A stretch of DNA of 64,000 bases from Alphaproteobacteria bacterium (GCA_017307375.1 JAFKFH010000004.1:558001-622000), one strand, 5' to 3'. Positions 1-8,883 are shown, numbered from the stretch's first letter. Notes: generated by a model not told the origin, from the letters alone. Numbers and translations: made by a program.

Positions 1-1
1 C

Positions 2-106
2 GATCTCGACGGGCTGGTCGAGACCGCCTGGTTCATCGCTGACGCCCTGGGCAAACCGCCGTCGAGCCGGGTGGCCCGGGCCTTGAAGGGCAGGACGAGC
101 ACATGA
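2..106 (+). CDS. C-terminal end of a hydroxymethylglutaryl-CoA lyase-like protein (partial)
   Basis: Only the last 34 codons are inside the window; the gene begins upstream. The frame reads through to the TGA at 104-106. The tail (IDLDGLVETAW-like start, then ADALGKPPSSRVARAL) resembles the conserved end of bacterial HMG-CoA lyases, which cleave HMG-CoA to acetyl-CoA and acetoacetate in leucine degradation. The stop overlaps the ATG of the next gene (ATGA), so the two are probably cotranscribed and translationally coupled. The call rests on a short tail only, so another DRE-TIM metallolyase is possible. Confidence 0.6.
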   Translation, partial: DLDGLVETAWFIADALGKPPSSRVARALKGRTST

Positions 107-648
107 CCGATGCGGCCTCGATCAACACGCCGATCCTGATCGTTCCGGGCCTGGGCGGCTCGGGTCCCGATCACTGGCAGACGCGTTGGGCGAGGCTGCA
201 TCCCGAATTCGTCACGGTTCTTCAGGACGACTGGCACCGTCCTGACCTTGCGGCCTGGATCGCCCGGCTGGACGACGCCGTGCAGGCCTGCAAGGCTCCG
301 CCCGTCCTGGTTGCCCATAGTCTCGCCTGCCTGCTGGTGCCGCTGTGGGACGCCGCCTGCGTCCAGCGCACCATTCGCGCCGCCTTGCTCGTCGCGCCCC
401 CGGACCCGGCGAACCTGCCGGCCGAGGCCGCGGAATTTGCCGATCTGCCGCAAATGCCGCTGACCTTCCCGAGCCTCGTCGTCTGCTCGTCCGACGATCC
501 CTGGTGCAGCCCGGGGCGCGCGCGCCAGCTGGCCGGCATCTGGCATTCGGAAATCGTCGAGATCGGTGCCGCCGGCCATATCAATTCGGAAAGCGGCCTC
601 GGCGACTGGCCGGCCGGCTATGCGCTGCTGCAACAGCTGGCCGGATAA
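103..648 (+). CDS. RBBP9/YdeN-family small alpha/beta hydrolase
   Basis: A 181-residue cytosolic protein with the compact alpha/beta hydrolase fold of the RBBP9 (DUF1234/YdeN) family. The N-terminal strand-loop VPGLGGSGPDHWQ at about 14-26 is the family's oxyanion region. The nucleophile is Ser73 in VAHSLA. The acid is Asp131 or Asp132 in SSDDPWCS, and the base is His159 in AAGHINSESG, so the triad is complete. The length is normal for the family. The start overlaps the stop of the preceding lyase-like gene by four bases. The natural substrate is not known for most members; a serine esterase activity is an inference from the fold. Confidence 0.9.
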   Translation: MTDAASINTPILIVPGLGGSGPDHWQTRWARLHPEFVTVLQDDWHRPDLAAWIARLDDAVQACKAPPVLVAHSLACLLVPLWDAACVQRTIRAALLVAPPDPANLPAEAAEFADLPQMPLTFPSLVVCSSDDPWCSPGRARQLAGIWHSEIVEIGAAGHINSESGLGDWPAGYALLQQLAG

Positions 649-682
649 GCCGCCGCACGCCCGTCAGGTCGATCGACGCTAG

Positions 683-811
683 CGCCTGTTCATTCTGCCT
701 CGCCTCGATGTCGTGCGGGTCGTGACGGCCGGCAATTACGACAAGCCGGACCAGTGGATCGCGCCGATCCGCATCCTGCGCGACGTCTTCCTGGCAAATA
801 TGGCACCTTGA
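683..811 (+). pseudogene. remnant of a beta-lactamase-family serine hydrolase (C-terminal end only)
   Basis: The frame from 683 to the TGA at 809-811 gives about 42 residues (RLFILPRLDVVRVV, then TAGNYDKPDQWIAPIRILRD). This looks like the typical C-terminal end of class C beta-lactamase-like serine hydrolases. It has no start codon and is preceded in frame by TAG at 680-682, which could be a mutated CAG. The catalytic domain is missing upstream, where the RBBP9-type gene ends at 648. It is best read as the leftover end of a deleted gene. It is not derived from the intact serine hydrolase at 3643-4983, whose C-terminus differs. Confidence 0.65.
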
Positions 812-871
812 GTTCGATATATCTTGAAATTCGATATATCTAAAAATACCTTCAGTTCGATATATCGAACT
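811..871 (+). promoter_or_regulatory. triple TTCGATATATC operator ahead of the siderophore-interacting protein gene
   Basis: TTCGATATATC occurs exactly at 813-823, 830-840 and 856-866. The third copy lies in a perfect 18-bp palindrome at 854-871 (AGTTCGATATATCGAACT) that ends just before the start codon region at 876/882. The block is strikingly AT-rich for this genome. Siderophore-interacting reductase genes are often repressed by PadR-family regulators (E. coli YqjI/yqjH), which bind TATA-centred palindromes. Assigning this site to a PadR-type repressor is an inference, and no padR gene is in the window. Confidence 0.75.
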
Positions 872-881
872 GGAGATGCCT

Positions 882-1631
882 ATGGACCATCAGATTTCCC
901 GCCACCGCCACGAACTCAAGCGCCGCCAGCTGGCGCTGCGCCATACCGGCCGCGTCACCCCCAACATGCTCCGCCTGGTGTTCGCCGGCGACGATCTGGC
1001 CGATTTCGTCAGCCTCGGCTTTGACGATCACGTGAAGATTTTCGTGCCGGGCCCGGCGGGCGAGCCGGCGATGCGCGACTACACCCCGCGCGCCTTCGAT
1101 CGCGATGCCCGCACGCTGACCCTCGACTTCGCGGTTCACGAGGCCGGCCCGGCTACGCGCTGGGCGCTCGAGGCCCGTCCGGGCGACCGGCTGGAAGTCG
1201 GCGGTCCGCGTGGCTCGATGGTTATCTCCCCGACCTTCGACTGGTGGCTGCTGATCGGAGACGAGACCGCGCTGCCGGCGATCGGCCGCCGGCTGGAGGA
1301 ATTGCCGGCCGGCGCAAAGGCCTTGAGCGTCGCGGCGGTCACCGGGGCGGACGAGGAGCAGGTCTTTGCCTCCCGTGCCGATCATCAGGCGACCTGGGTC
1401 CATCGACCGCTGGATCGGGCCGATGATCCAGGTGCGCTGCTTGCCGCCGTGCAACGCCTGCAACTGCCCGCCGGTGACGGTTTCATCTGGATCGCGGCCG
1501 AGGCGTCGGTTGCCCGCGCCCTGCGTGCCCATTTCCTCGCGGGGCCGGGCGGCCATCGCAAGGAATGGCTGAAGGCCGCCGGCTACTGGCGGAAGGGTGT
1601 CGCCGACGCGCATGAAAAGCTGGAGGACTGA
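882..1631 (+). CDS. siderophore-interacting protein (ViuB/YqjH-type ferric-chelate reductase)
   Basis: A cytosolic flavoprotein that releases iron from ferric siderophores by NAD(P)H-dependent reduction. The N-terminal FAD-binding barrel has the RDYTPR signature at about residues 65-70. The C-terminal SIP domain contains the conserved acidic/Trp region near the end (KAAGYWRKGV). The length of 249 residues is typical. Two in-frame ATGs exist, at 876 and 882. The second has better spacing from CTGGAG at 870-875 and is chosen. The operator palindrome at 854-871 sits directly over the initiation region, so repression of this gene by an iron- or metal-responsive regulator is likely. Confidence 0.9.
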   Translation: MDHQISRHRHELKRRQLALRHTGRVTPNMLRLVFAGDDLADFVSLGFDDHVKIFVPGPAGEPAMRDYTPRAFDRDARTLTLDFAVHEAGPATRWALEARPGDRLEVGGPRGSMVISPTFDWWLLIGDETALPAIGRRLEELPAGAKALSVAAVTGADEEQVFASRADHQATWVHRPLDRADDPGALLAAVQRLQLPAGDGFIWIAAEASVARALRAHFLAGPGGHRKEWLKAAGYWRKGVADAHEKLED

Positions 1632-1701
1632 CCGTCCGTCGCGCGGCCAAAGGGCTTCACGCGGCAGCGACAGCCGCCGCGCCCTGGTTCCATAGTAGGG
1701 C

Positions 1702-3096
1702 ATGGTTCCAGCGATTCGTCTGCCCATCGTCGTGATTGCCATTGCGGTGGCGCTGTCCGCCTGGCTTTTCCTGGCGCCACCGGCCGGCTTGCCGCCAGCG
1801 GCTGCCAATACCGCCGCGTTGGCCGTGGTCGCCATTGCCTTCTGGGCCACCGGACGGCTGCCCGAACACGTCGTGGCCCTGGCCTTCCTGCTGGGGGCGG
1901 TGCTGCTCAAGGTGGCGCCGCCACCGGTGGTCTTCTCGGGTTTTTCCTCCACGGCTTGGTGGCTGATCTTCGGCGGCCTGATCATCGGCGTCGCGGTGCG
2001 CCGCACCGGGCTGGGCGACCGGGTTGCGATAGGGCTGTCGGCGCTGTTCGGCAGGCGCTACCCCGGCCTGGTCATCGGCATCACCGTGATCGGGCTGGTT
2101 CTCGGTTTCATCCTGCCCTCGTCGATCGGCCGCGCGGTGCTGCTGCTGCCGATTGCGGCGGCGCTGGCCGAGCGTCACGGCTTCGTCGACGGCAGGCCCG
2201 GGCGCACCGGGATCGTGCTGGCCGCAGCCTTCGCCGTCCACCTGCCGACCTTCGCCATTCTGCCGGCCAACGTGCCCAATATGGTGCTGGCCGGCGCGGC
2301 CGAGCAACTCTACGGCTACACGCCGCTCTATGGCCATTACCTGCTGCTGCACTTCCCGGTGCTCGGCCTGCTCAAGGCCGCCGCAACCGTCGTACTTATC
2401 CTCTGGATGTTTCCCGATCGGACTCTGGCCGGCCAAACCGCCAGCGAGGCGCCGGCGTTGAGCCGCCGCCCGTCGCGCGACGAATGGCGCCTGACCTTGC
2501 TGATCATGGTCTCGCTCGCCCTTTGGGTTACCGACTTCCTGCACCACGTATCGCCGGCCTGGGTGTCGCTGGCTGCCGGGATCGTATGCCTGCTGCCGGC
2601 GACCGGCTTGGTGCCACCGAAGTCATTCGCCCAGGAAGTGCCCTACGGCACGCTGTTCTATATCGCCGGCATCATGGCACTGGGGGCGGTCGTCGCCCAT
2701 TCGGGCCTCGGCGACGTGCTCGCCCATCGGCTGCTCGCCATCCTGCCGCTGGCGCCGGGCGCGGAGGCATTGAACTTCGCGGCGATGTCGATGCTCGGAA
2801 CGCTGATCGGGCTGGCGACGACGCTGCCGGGGGTGCCGGCGGTTCTGACCCCGCTTGCCGCCGATCTGTCCCAGGCGACCGGCTGGCCGCTGCAGACGGT
2901 GCTGATGGCGCAGGTGCTCGGCTTCTCGACGGTCCTGTTTCCCTACGAGTCCGGGCCGCTCGTCGTGGGCACGCAATTGTCCGGCGCCGGCATGGCCGCG
3001 GCGCTGAAACTGTGCCTGGCGCTCGCCATCGTGACGATCGTGTTCCTGCTGCCGCTGGACTTTTTCTGGTGGCGGCTGCTCGGGGAGATCGGCTGA
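1702..3096 (+). CDS. SLC13/DASS-family anion (dicarboxylate) symporter
   Basis: A 464-residue inner-membrane protein with about 11-12 hydrophobic segments and the two-repeat layout of the divalent anion:Na+ symporter family. Recognisable features are an amphipathic, substrate-loop-like stretch near residues 85-105 (GFSSTAWWLIFGGLIIGVAV), a second loop around 365-395 (TLPGVPAVLTPLAADL), and the VLFPYESGPLVVG segment near the C-terminus. Family members carry succinate, citrate, sulfate or similar anions; the substrate cannot be told from sequence. It follows the siderophore-interacting gene by 70 bp on the same strand and has no obvious metabolic partner beside it. Confidence 0.85.
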   Translation: MVPAIRLPIVVIAIAVALSAWLFLAPPAGLPPAAANTAALAVVAIAFWATGRLPEHVVALAFLLGAVLLKVAPPPVVFSGFSSTAWWLIFGGLIIGVAVRRTGLGDRVAIGLSALFGRRYPGLVIGITVIGLVLGFILPSSIGRAVLLLPIAAALAERHGFVDGRPGRTGIVLAAAFAVHLPTFAILPANVPNMVLAGAAEQLYGYTPLYGHYLLLHFPVLGLLKAAATVVLILWMFPDRTLAGQTASEAPALSRRPSRDEWRLTLLIMVSLALWVTDFLHHVSPAWVSLAAGIVCLLPATGLVPPKSFAQEVPYGTLFYIAGIMALGAVVAHSGLGDVLAHRLLAILPLAPGAEALNFAAMSMLGTLIGLATTLPGVPAVLTPLAADLSQATGWPLQTVLMAQVLGFSTVLFPYESGPLVVGTQLSGAGMAAALKLCLALAIVTIVFLLPLDFFWWRLLGEIG

Positions 3097-3225
3097 AACT
3101 CTCGATGACGTTTCGCCGCCATGCCGCGACGCACTGATCCCGGCCGCTCCGCCGGTCCGGCTTGGCATCCTGCTCCGGATCGCCTATGCCGGTGACCGGG
3201 AAGCATGGCCTGCCGAGGGTTCGCG

Positions 3226-3639
3226 TTGACGTTGCATCTGATCAAATTGTCCGTGGGGTCGGAATCGATCGAGGATCTCGAGGCGTGGCAATCCAGCCGG
3301 CCGACCGCCAAGCTCGGGTACAGCCATCACCGCACCCGCCATGCGCCGAAACGCGACGCCGAAATACTCGCGGCCGGCTCGATCTACTGGGTGATCAAGG
3401 GGATGGTGCGGGTGCGCCAGCGCGTCCTCGCCTTCGACGAGGGCAACGATCCCGACGGGACGCCGGTCTGCCTGATCAGGCTGGATCGCAAGCTGGTGCC
3501 GGTCGAGCCGCGCCCCTTCCGGCCGTTCCAGGGCTGGCGCTACCTGGCGGCGAAGGATGCGCCGCCCGATCTGCAGGGGGCTGCCGCCGATGCCCCGCCG
3601 GAGATGCTGGCCGAACTGCGCAATCTCGGCCTGATCTGA
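3226..3639 (+). CDS. DUF1489 family protein
   Basis: The protein begins with the family hallmark LTLHLIKLSVG, then SIEDLEAWQ. DUF1489 proteins are about 140 residues long, restricted largely to alphaproteobacteria, and of unknown function. An upstream ATG at 3205 would add seven residues. TTG at 3226 is preferred because GAGGG lies six bases upstream and because the family motif begins right there. The product is about 137 residues, soluble, without a signal peptide. The gene runs tail-to-tail into the serine hydrolase on the other strand with a three-base gap and no terminator. Confidence 0.8.
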   Translation: MTLHLIKLSVGSESIEDLEAWQSSRPTAKLGYSHHRTRHAPKRDAEILAAGSIYWVIKGMVRVRQRVLAFDEGNDPDGTPVCLIRLDRKLVPVEPRPFRPFQGWRYLAAKDAPPDLQGAAADAPPEMLAELRNLGLI

Positions 3640-3642
3640 GCG

Positions 3643-4983
3643 CTATTTCAACGCGGCGACGGCCGACGTGACCAGCCGGTTCATCGCGTCGATATCGCCG
3701 TAGGGCGTGTGGAATACCCCGAACCGCGCGACGACCAGCCGCGCCGAGGGCACGATCACGACATATTGGCCAAAGCTGCCGCGGGCCATGAAGGCGTCCG
3801 CGGGCATCCCTCCTTCGATCCGCGACCGGGCGCCGGCACCGTCGCCGCGGTTGGTCCAGAATCCGGCACCGTAGCCGAAGCGATCCGCGGCGGGGGTCGG
3901 CCGGGCGGCTGCCTCGACCCACCCGACCGGCAGCAGGCGTTGGCCATCGACCACGCCGTCGTCGAGGTAGAACTGGCCGAACCGTGCCCACGCCCTTGCG
4001 GGGGCATGCATGTGGCTGCCGCCGAGCGGGGTGCCCACGCCGTCGAATTCGAGGGTGACGCCGCGCATGCCCAGCTTGTCGAACAGTTCTCTGCGGGCGA
4101 AGGCCAGGGTGGCGGCCGCGTCGCCGCCGGCGAGGTCGCGGATGATGCGGGAGAGCAGGATGGTATTGCCGTCCGTATAGGTCCAGGAGGTGCCTGGCGG
4201 CGCGATCAGCGGCTGCCGCGCGGCCCAGCCGGCCATATCCCGCCGGGTGAACAGCATCTGTGCGGCAGGATCGAAGGCGCTGCCGAAGCCTGCGACCAGT
4301 GATTGCCCGAGATCGAGGCCGGTCGTCATGCGCATCATCTGGTCGATGGTGATGGCGTGGCGCGGGTCGTCGCGGTCGGCCCATTCCGGAACCGGTGCAG
4401 CGGCCTCGACGTCGATCCGGCCCTGGTGGGCCAGGATGCCGAGCAGCGCGTTGGTGACCGACTTGGTGGCCGACCAGCCATGCAGCGGCGTTTCGATGCC
4501 ATAGCCGGCGGCGTAGCGTTCGCCGACGATGCGCCCGTCATGCAGGATCACCACCGCGGATGTCGTCCGCCCGGCTGCCGGCGCGAATTCTCTGTCGATG
4601 GCGGCGCGCAGCCGTGGGTCGGTCGGTTCGACCGGGCCGGGCGACGGGGGATCGGCCGCGATCGGACGGAAACTCGCCTGCGGGGGCAGGTCGAGCGTGC
4701 AGCCATAGGCGCCGCGATAGAGCGCGCGGGTCTCGCTGCCGGCGAATCGGGCGGTCACGGTGCCGGCTGTGCGGTCCACCTGATGGGTGACGAGGTCGCC
4801 GAGTGGCGACAGGACCGGCTCGATCCCATTCTTGTAATAGTGCTCGGGTTCCGCCCCCGAAACGAAGACCGCGGAACAGAGCTGATGGCTGACGAAGCCG
4901 GTTGCCGTGGCGGCGACCCGTTCCGGGCTATGGCTGCCGCAGGCGGCAAGGGCGAGGGGAAGGGCGAGGATCGTTCGGCGCAT
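3643..4983 (-). CDS. beta-lactamase-family serine hydrolase, predicted lipoprotein
   Basis: A 446-residue protein with a lipoprotein signal (MRRTILALPLALAAC; lipidated Cys15), so it is probably anchored in the envelope. After a linker of about 110 residues comes a class C beta-lactamase/penicillin-binding-like domain with the SxxK motif at Ser171-Lys174 (SATKSV) and the Tyr motif at 269 (YTDGN). Members are esterases, peptidases or amidases; few are true beta-lactamases. It lies 142 bp downstream of the AraC-type regulator on the same strand, so it may belong to that regulator's transcript or regulon. The function is otherwise unknown. Confidence 0.85.
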   Translation of the reverse strand: MRRTILALPLALAACGSHSPERVAATATGFVSHQLCSAVFVSGAEPEHYYKNGIEPVLSPLGDLVTHQVDRTAGTVTARFAGSETRALYRGAYGCTLDLPPQASFRPIAADPPSPGPVEPTDPRLRAAIDREFAPAAGRTTSAVVILHDGRIVGERYAAGYGIETPLHGWSATKSVTNALLGILAHQGRIDVEAAAPVPEWADRDDPRHAITIDQMMRMTTGLDLGQSLVAGFGSAFDPAAQMLFTRRDMAGWAARQPLIAPPGTSWTYTDGNTILLSRIIRDLAGGDAAATLAFARRELFDKLGMRGVTLEFDGVGTPLGGSHMHAPARAWARFGQFYLDDGVVDGQRLLPVGWVEAAARPTPAADRFGYGAGFWTNRGDGAGARSRIEGGMPADAFMARGSFGQYVVIVPSARLVVARFGVFHTPYGDIDAMNRLVTSAVAALK

Positions 4984-5125
4984 CGGTCACTCCGTATCGG
5001 GGAGCCTTTGCCTTGCCAGCTGATCGCCGGTCTTGCTCGCCCGGTTCGAAACCGGGCTGGCCAAGTCCGGCGGCGGTCTTGCCGAATCTGGAAATATGAT
5101 TTCGGATCAGATAGTTATAGGGCAA

Positions 5126-6142
5126 TCATGCAGCGTTGCTGCGAACCTCGGCAGCGGCGGTCCGGCGATATTCCGACGGCGTCATGCCGGTCTCGGCCTT
5201 GAAGGCGCGATTGAACGGGCCGAGGGAATTGAACCCGGCATCGAGGGCGATGGTCAGGATCGGCACCTCTGCCTGGGCCGGATCGGTCAGGGCCGCCCGC
5301 GCATCAGCCAAGCGGTAGTGATTGAGAAACGCAGCAAAATTGCGGTATCCAAGTGTGCCATTGATCAGCCGACGCAGCCGGTACTCCGGCAGGCCGACGG
5401 CAGTCGCCAGCATGCCGATCGACAGGCCCTCCTGGCGGTAACGACGCTCGACCTCCATGACCTGGCGCAGACGCGCGACCAGCGGCTGGTCCGGCAGTTC
5501 CGGCGCGGCGGGGCGCGCGGCTATGGGAAAGAGCGGCGCCCCGTCGACGCGCAGCAGCGCCCAGCCCACTGTGGCGGCGATCGCCGCCAGGCCGAGCGCA
5601 CCGAGCAGGCTGGCAACGGCGGCGCGCTCAAGGCCGAGAACGGCGGCAATGGTGGTCAGCAGGATGTAGATGCCGGCGGCTGCGACGATGAAGACCCGCA
5701 CCCGCCGCCGCCCCTCGACCAGATCGTCGTGCCAGGACGCGATCGACCGGGCAACGCCGAGCAACGCGAAGCCGAGCGAGATCATGGCCAGCGCGATGCA
5801 GGCGACGCGGTAGAGGTCGCCCTGCGGCATCAGACTGACGGCAAGGGTCAGTCCCAGCATGACGATCCAGCAGGCCACATGACGGGGCTTCAGCCGGAAA
5901 TCGTCGTCGAACAACGCCGTGGCAAAAAGCCAGAACACGACATTGTTGCCACCCGCAATCACGGCCGGCACCAGGCCCCCGACCGGTACCAGGGCAAACG
6001 CGATGCTGCCCAGCGCGAACAGCGCGCCGAGCCGGGCCGGCAACCGGTCACGATGATCGCGCAACAACAATCCCGCGACGATCAGCAGCAGCAGGCAGAC
6101 CCCGCCGCGCAGCATCAGGTCGGCGGCTGCCAGCGTCTCCAT
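5126..6142 (-). CDS. membrane-bound AraC-family transcriptional regulator
   Basis: A 338-residue protein. The N-terminal 220 residues are hydrophobic with about seven membrane-spanning segments (for example GGVCLLLLIVAGLLL). The C-terminal 100 residues are an AraC/XylS double helix-turn-helix domain (LPEYRLRRLINGTLGYRNF, then ALDAGFNSLGPFNRAFK and MTPSEYRR). This layout suggests a regulator that senses a membrane or envelope signal. It starts two bases after the stop of the GGDEF-EAL gene, so both are almost certainly cotranscribed. The serine hydrolase follows 142 bp downstream. Confidence 0.88.
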   Translation of the reverse strand: METLAAADLMLRGGVCLLLLIVAGLLLRDHRDRLPARLGALFALGSIAFALVPVGGLVPAVIAGGNNVVFWLFATALFDDDFRLKPRHVACWIVMLGLTLAVSLMPQGDLYRVACIALAMISLGFALLGVARSIASWHDDLVEGRRRVRVFIVAAAGIYILLTTIAAVLGLERAAVASLLGALGLAAIAATVGWALLRVDGAPLFPIAARPAAPELPDQPLVARLRQVMEVERRYRQEGLSIGMLATAVGLPEYRLRRLINGTLGYRNFAAFLNHYRLADARAALTDPAQAEVPILTIALDAGFNSLGPFNRAFKAETGMTPSEYRRTAAAEVRSNAA

Positions 6143-6144
6143 GG

Positions 6145-8604
6145 TCAGCCGACGCCGGTGATCCGCTCGATGAAGGGCGGCTGGGCCACGGCCGGCGGCT
6201 CGGCCGGGAACAGCAGCGGCCGGCCGTACAGGAAACCCTGGCCGGCGGTACAGCCCAGCTGGCGCAGTGCCTCGGCCTGCGCCTCGGTTTCCACGCCTTC
6301 CGCGACGACCGACATGCCCAGCCGCTCGGCCAGCGCGATGATGGTGGCGATGATCGAGCGCGATTCGCTCGAATGAGGCAAGCCGGCGACGAACGATTTG
6401 TCGATCTTGAGCGCATCGAAGCGCAACCGATGCAGGTAGCTGAGCGACGAATAGCCGGTGCCGAAATCGTCCAGCACGATCGGCACCCCGAGGCTGCGCA
6501 GGCGCTTCAGCGTTTCCAGCGCCGCCTCGGGGCTTTCGATGACCAGGCTTTCGGTTACCTCGATGCGCAGCCGGCCCGACGGCAGGTCGTGTTCGGCCAG
6601 CGTTGCGGCGATCACGGCCGGCAATTCGGCGTCGGCGCGGAACTGGCGTGGCGAGACGTTGACGGTGACGAACAGGCCTTCATTGCCCGGCAGCAAGCGG
6701 CGGCGGGCCAGTTCGGCGGTCGCTTCGCGCAAGGCCCAGGCGCCGATCGGGATGATCTCGCCCGTCTCCTCGGCAATATCGACGAACTGGCCCGGTGCGA
6801 TCACCCGGCCCGGTTCCGGCACCCAGCGGATCAGCGCTTCGTAGCCGACCACGGCCCGGGTAGCGAGATCGACGATCGGCTGATAGGCGAGGCGGAATTC
6901 GTCGCGCTTCAGAGCGCCGACGAGGCCCTGGGCAACATCGAATCGCTGGTCCGCCGACGTGCGCATCTCCGCCGCGAAGACCGAGACGCCGTCGCCGCCC
7001 GCGGCCTTGGCGCGATGCACCGCGACCTCGCCGTCACGCAGGTAGTCCTCGGGCACCCGGCCGGGTCCGGAGAGCACGATTCCGACCGAGGCGGCGACCG
7101 TAACCGGCCGGCCGGCGATTTCGAACGGCTGTCGCAGCGTCGTGCGCAACCTGTCGGCCAGGTCGTTGGCCTGCTCGGGGCCGGAGACGCCGTCGAGCAG
7201 CACGGCGAACTCGTCCGAGCCGATGCGGGCCACGGTATCCTGGGCCCGCGGGAGGCTCGCGATTCGCTGGGCGGCGAAGCGCAGCAGGCTGTCGCCGGCG
7301 GCGTGCCCCAGCGTGTCGTTGACCGCGCGGAAGCGATCGAGATCGACCCAGAGGACCGCAAAACGATCGTTCTCGTCCTGCTCGGCGCGGCGCTGGCATT
7401 GGCCGAGCCGGTCGAGCAGCAAGGCCCGGTTCGGCAGGCCGGTCAGCCCGTCGTGCAGCGCGTCATGAAGCAGTTGGTCTTCGTAGCGCTTGCGGTCGGA
7501 GACATCGCCGACCGACCCTACGAATCGCTCGGGATTGCCGTCCAGGCCGAAAGTGATGATGCCGCGGATCGCGATCCAGCGGGTCTGGCCGTCGCCGTGG
7601 CGAAAGCGATATTCGCCGGCGAAGGTCTGGTTGCGGCGCGCAAAGGCTTCGTTCAATTCGCGCAGTGCCAGTTCGCGATCCTGTTCGACCACATGGTCGA
7701 TCCAGGAGAACAGCGAGCGGTTGAGGCCGCCGTCGGGAATCCCCAGCAGTTCGTGGGCCCGGGCGGAGAAGTAGATCCTGTCGGTGCGCCGCGACCAGTC
7801 GAACAGCCCCTCGTTGGTACCTCGGGCGGCCAGGGCGTAGCGCTCCTCGCTCTCGCCCAGCTCGGCAGTGCGCTGGGCGACCCGGTTGTCGAGCTCGGCG
7901 TTGAGCACGGCCAGTTCCAGGGCGCGGCGGCGCGCGGTCAGGTTCGCCGATTCGAGTTCGCCGATCAGGGCCTCGCGCTCGAGCCGCAATTCGATTGCCT
8001 CGCACAGCGTGCGATAGGCTTCGCGCCCGGTTTCGTAGAGGCGATAAAGACCCAGCGCGGCGATTGCGGTGATCGCGGCGCCGGGCGCCGTCCCGAGAAG
8101 CAGGTTGCGCAGCGCGAACGGCAGCAGCACGACCGAGACGTAGATGTTGTAGGCGGTGGGATTGGCCGCCTTCGATGTGGTCGAGCCGACGGCGAAGATC
8201 GTTGCCATGGCGCCGGCCATCACCTGCGACGCCCGGTCGCCTTCGGGCCAGACCAGCGCGAAGAACAGGCCGAGCAGCAGGCCGTTGAGCGTCGAGGCGA
8301 TCACCTGGCCGCGCCAGAGCCGGCGCAACACGACCGGCTCCGCCGATTGGACGGCGCCGAGTTCGACAAAGCGCATGGTGAAGATGCAGGATGCCGTATA
8401 GGCACCCGCCGTGCCCGCAAGCAGCCAGAGCGGGGCGACGTCGTAGAACAAGGCCGCGAACACGGCGAAGATCGCCATCGGGGTCCATGGCGCTGCCCGG
8501 TCGTACCGGACGTAGAGCGCGAGCAATTCGGCCTCCAGCCGCGACTGGCGGGTCGGACCCGTCGTCGCCGGTTCGGCTGAAGTGCTGGCGACAGGCGCTG
8601 TCAC
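6145..8604 (-). CDS. membrane GGDEF-EAL c-di-GMP signalling protein with PAS domain
   Basis: An 819-residue inner-membrane protein. Residues 40-190 contain about six membrane helices, 205-250 are coiled-coil-like, and 255-370 form a PAS/PAC sensor. A GGDEF domain follows (active site GSDEF at 462-466, with the first Gly replaced), then an EAL domain (EAL at 589-591; DDFGTGYSSL loop intact). The EAL half looks competent for c-di-GMP hydrolysis. The GSDEF change weakens the case for strong cyclase activity, and GTP-binding regulation is possible. It is the first gene of a minus-strand run with the membrane AraC regulator. Confidence 0.92.
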   Translation of the reverse strand: MTAPVASTSAEPATTGPTRQSRLEAELLALYVRYDRAAPWTPMAIFAVFAALFYDVAPLWLLAGTAGAYTASCIFTMRFVELGAVQSAEPVVLRRLWRGQVIASTLNGLLLGLFFALVWPEGDRASQVMAGAMATIFAVGSTTSKAANPTAYNIYVSVVLLPFALRNLLLGTAPGAAITAIAALGLYRLYETGREAYRTLCEAIELRLEREALIGELESANLTARRRALELAVLNAELDNRVAQRTAELGESEERYALAARGTNEGLFDWSRRTDRIYFSARAHELLGIPDGGLNRSLFSWIDHVVEQDRELALRELNEAFARRNQTFAGEYRFRHGDGQTRWIAIRGIITFGLDGNPERFVGSVGDVSDRKRYEDQLLHDALHDGLTGLPNRALLLDRLGQCQRRAEQDENDRFAVLWVDLDRFRAVNDTLGHAAGDSLLRFAAQRIASLPRAQDTVARIGSDEFAVLLDGVSGPEQANDLADRLRTTLRQPFEIAGRPVTVAASVGIVLSGPGRVPEDYLRDGEVAVHRAKAAGGDGVSVFAAEMRTSADQRFDVAQGLVGALKRDEFRLAYQPIVDLATRAVVGYEALIRWVPEPGRVIAPGQFVDIAEETGEIIPIGAWALREATAELARRRLLPGNEGLFVTVNVSPRQFRADAELPAVIAATLAEHDLPSGRLRIEVTESLVIESPEAALETLKRLRSLGVPIVLDDFGTGYSSLSYLHRLRFDALKIDKSFVAGLPHSSESRSIIATIIALAERLGMSVVAEGVETEAQAEALRQLGCTAGQGFLYGRPLLFPAEPPAVAQPPFIERITGVG

Positions 8605-8672
8605 GACCGAAAAGTCCTCGTCACGGCGGGGTGCTCGACCGGCCCCGGCCCTCTGCTGGCAGGCTTTGCGCG

Positions 8673-8694
8673 GTTCCCGTCAAACGACGGGAAC
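8673..8694. repeat. perfect 9-bp inverted repeat upstream of the GGDEF-EAL gene
   Basis: GTTCCCGTC at 8673-8681 and GACGGGAAC at 8686-8694 are exact inverse complements around a four-base loop. The element lies 69 bp ahead of the minus-strand start at 8604. It has no T tract on either side, so it is not a standard terminator. It could be an operator for a dimeric regulator or a hairpin in the 5' leader. Confidence 0.55.
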
Positions 8695-8883
8695 AGGCCG
8701 GGTTCTAATCTTCGGTTGTTCACCGCCGGGGTCAAGCGATTTACCCTGCCGATGCCGCGCGGGCACGCGTTACCCCACCACCCCGCCGGCTGTCCAGATG
8801 TCTCAGGTCTTTTTTGCAAACGCTTGGAAAACCAGGGAAATCCTAGGTTCTTCACCATTCTCGAAAAAAATGCGATTTGGCGC

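Noticed and set aside
6373-8580. Long plus-strand open frame of 735 codons
   Set aside because: It is the antisense shadow of the GGDEF-EAL gene; no family features, and the minus strand carries all motifs.
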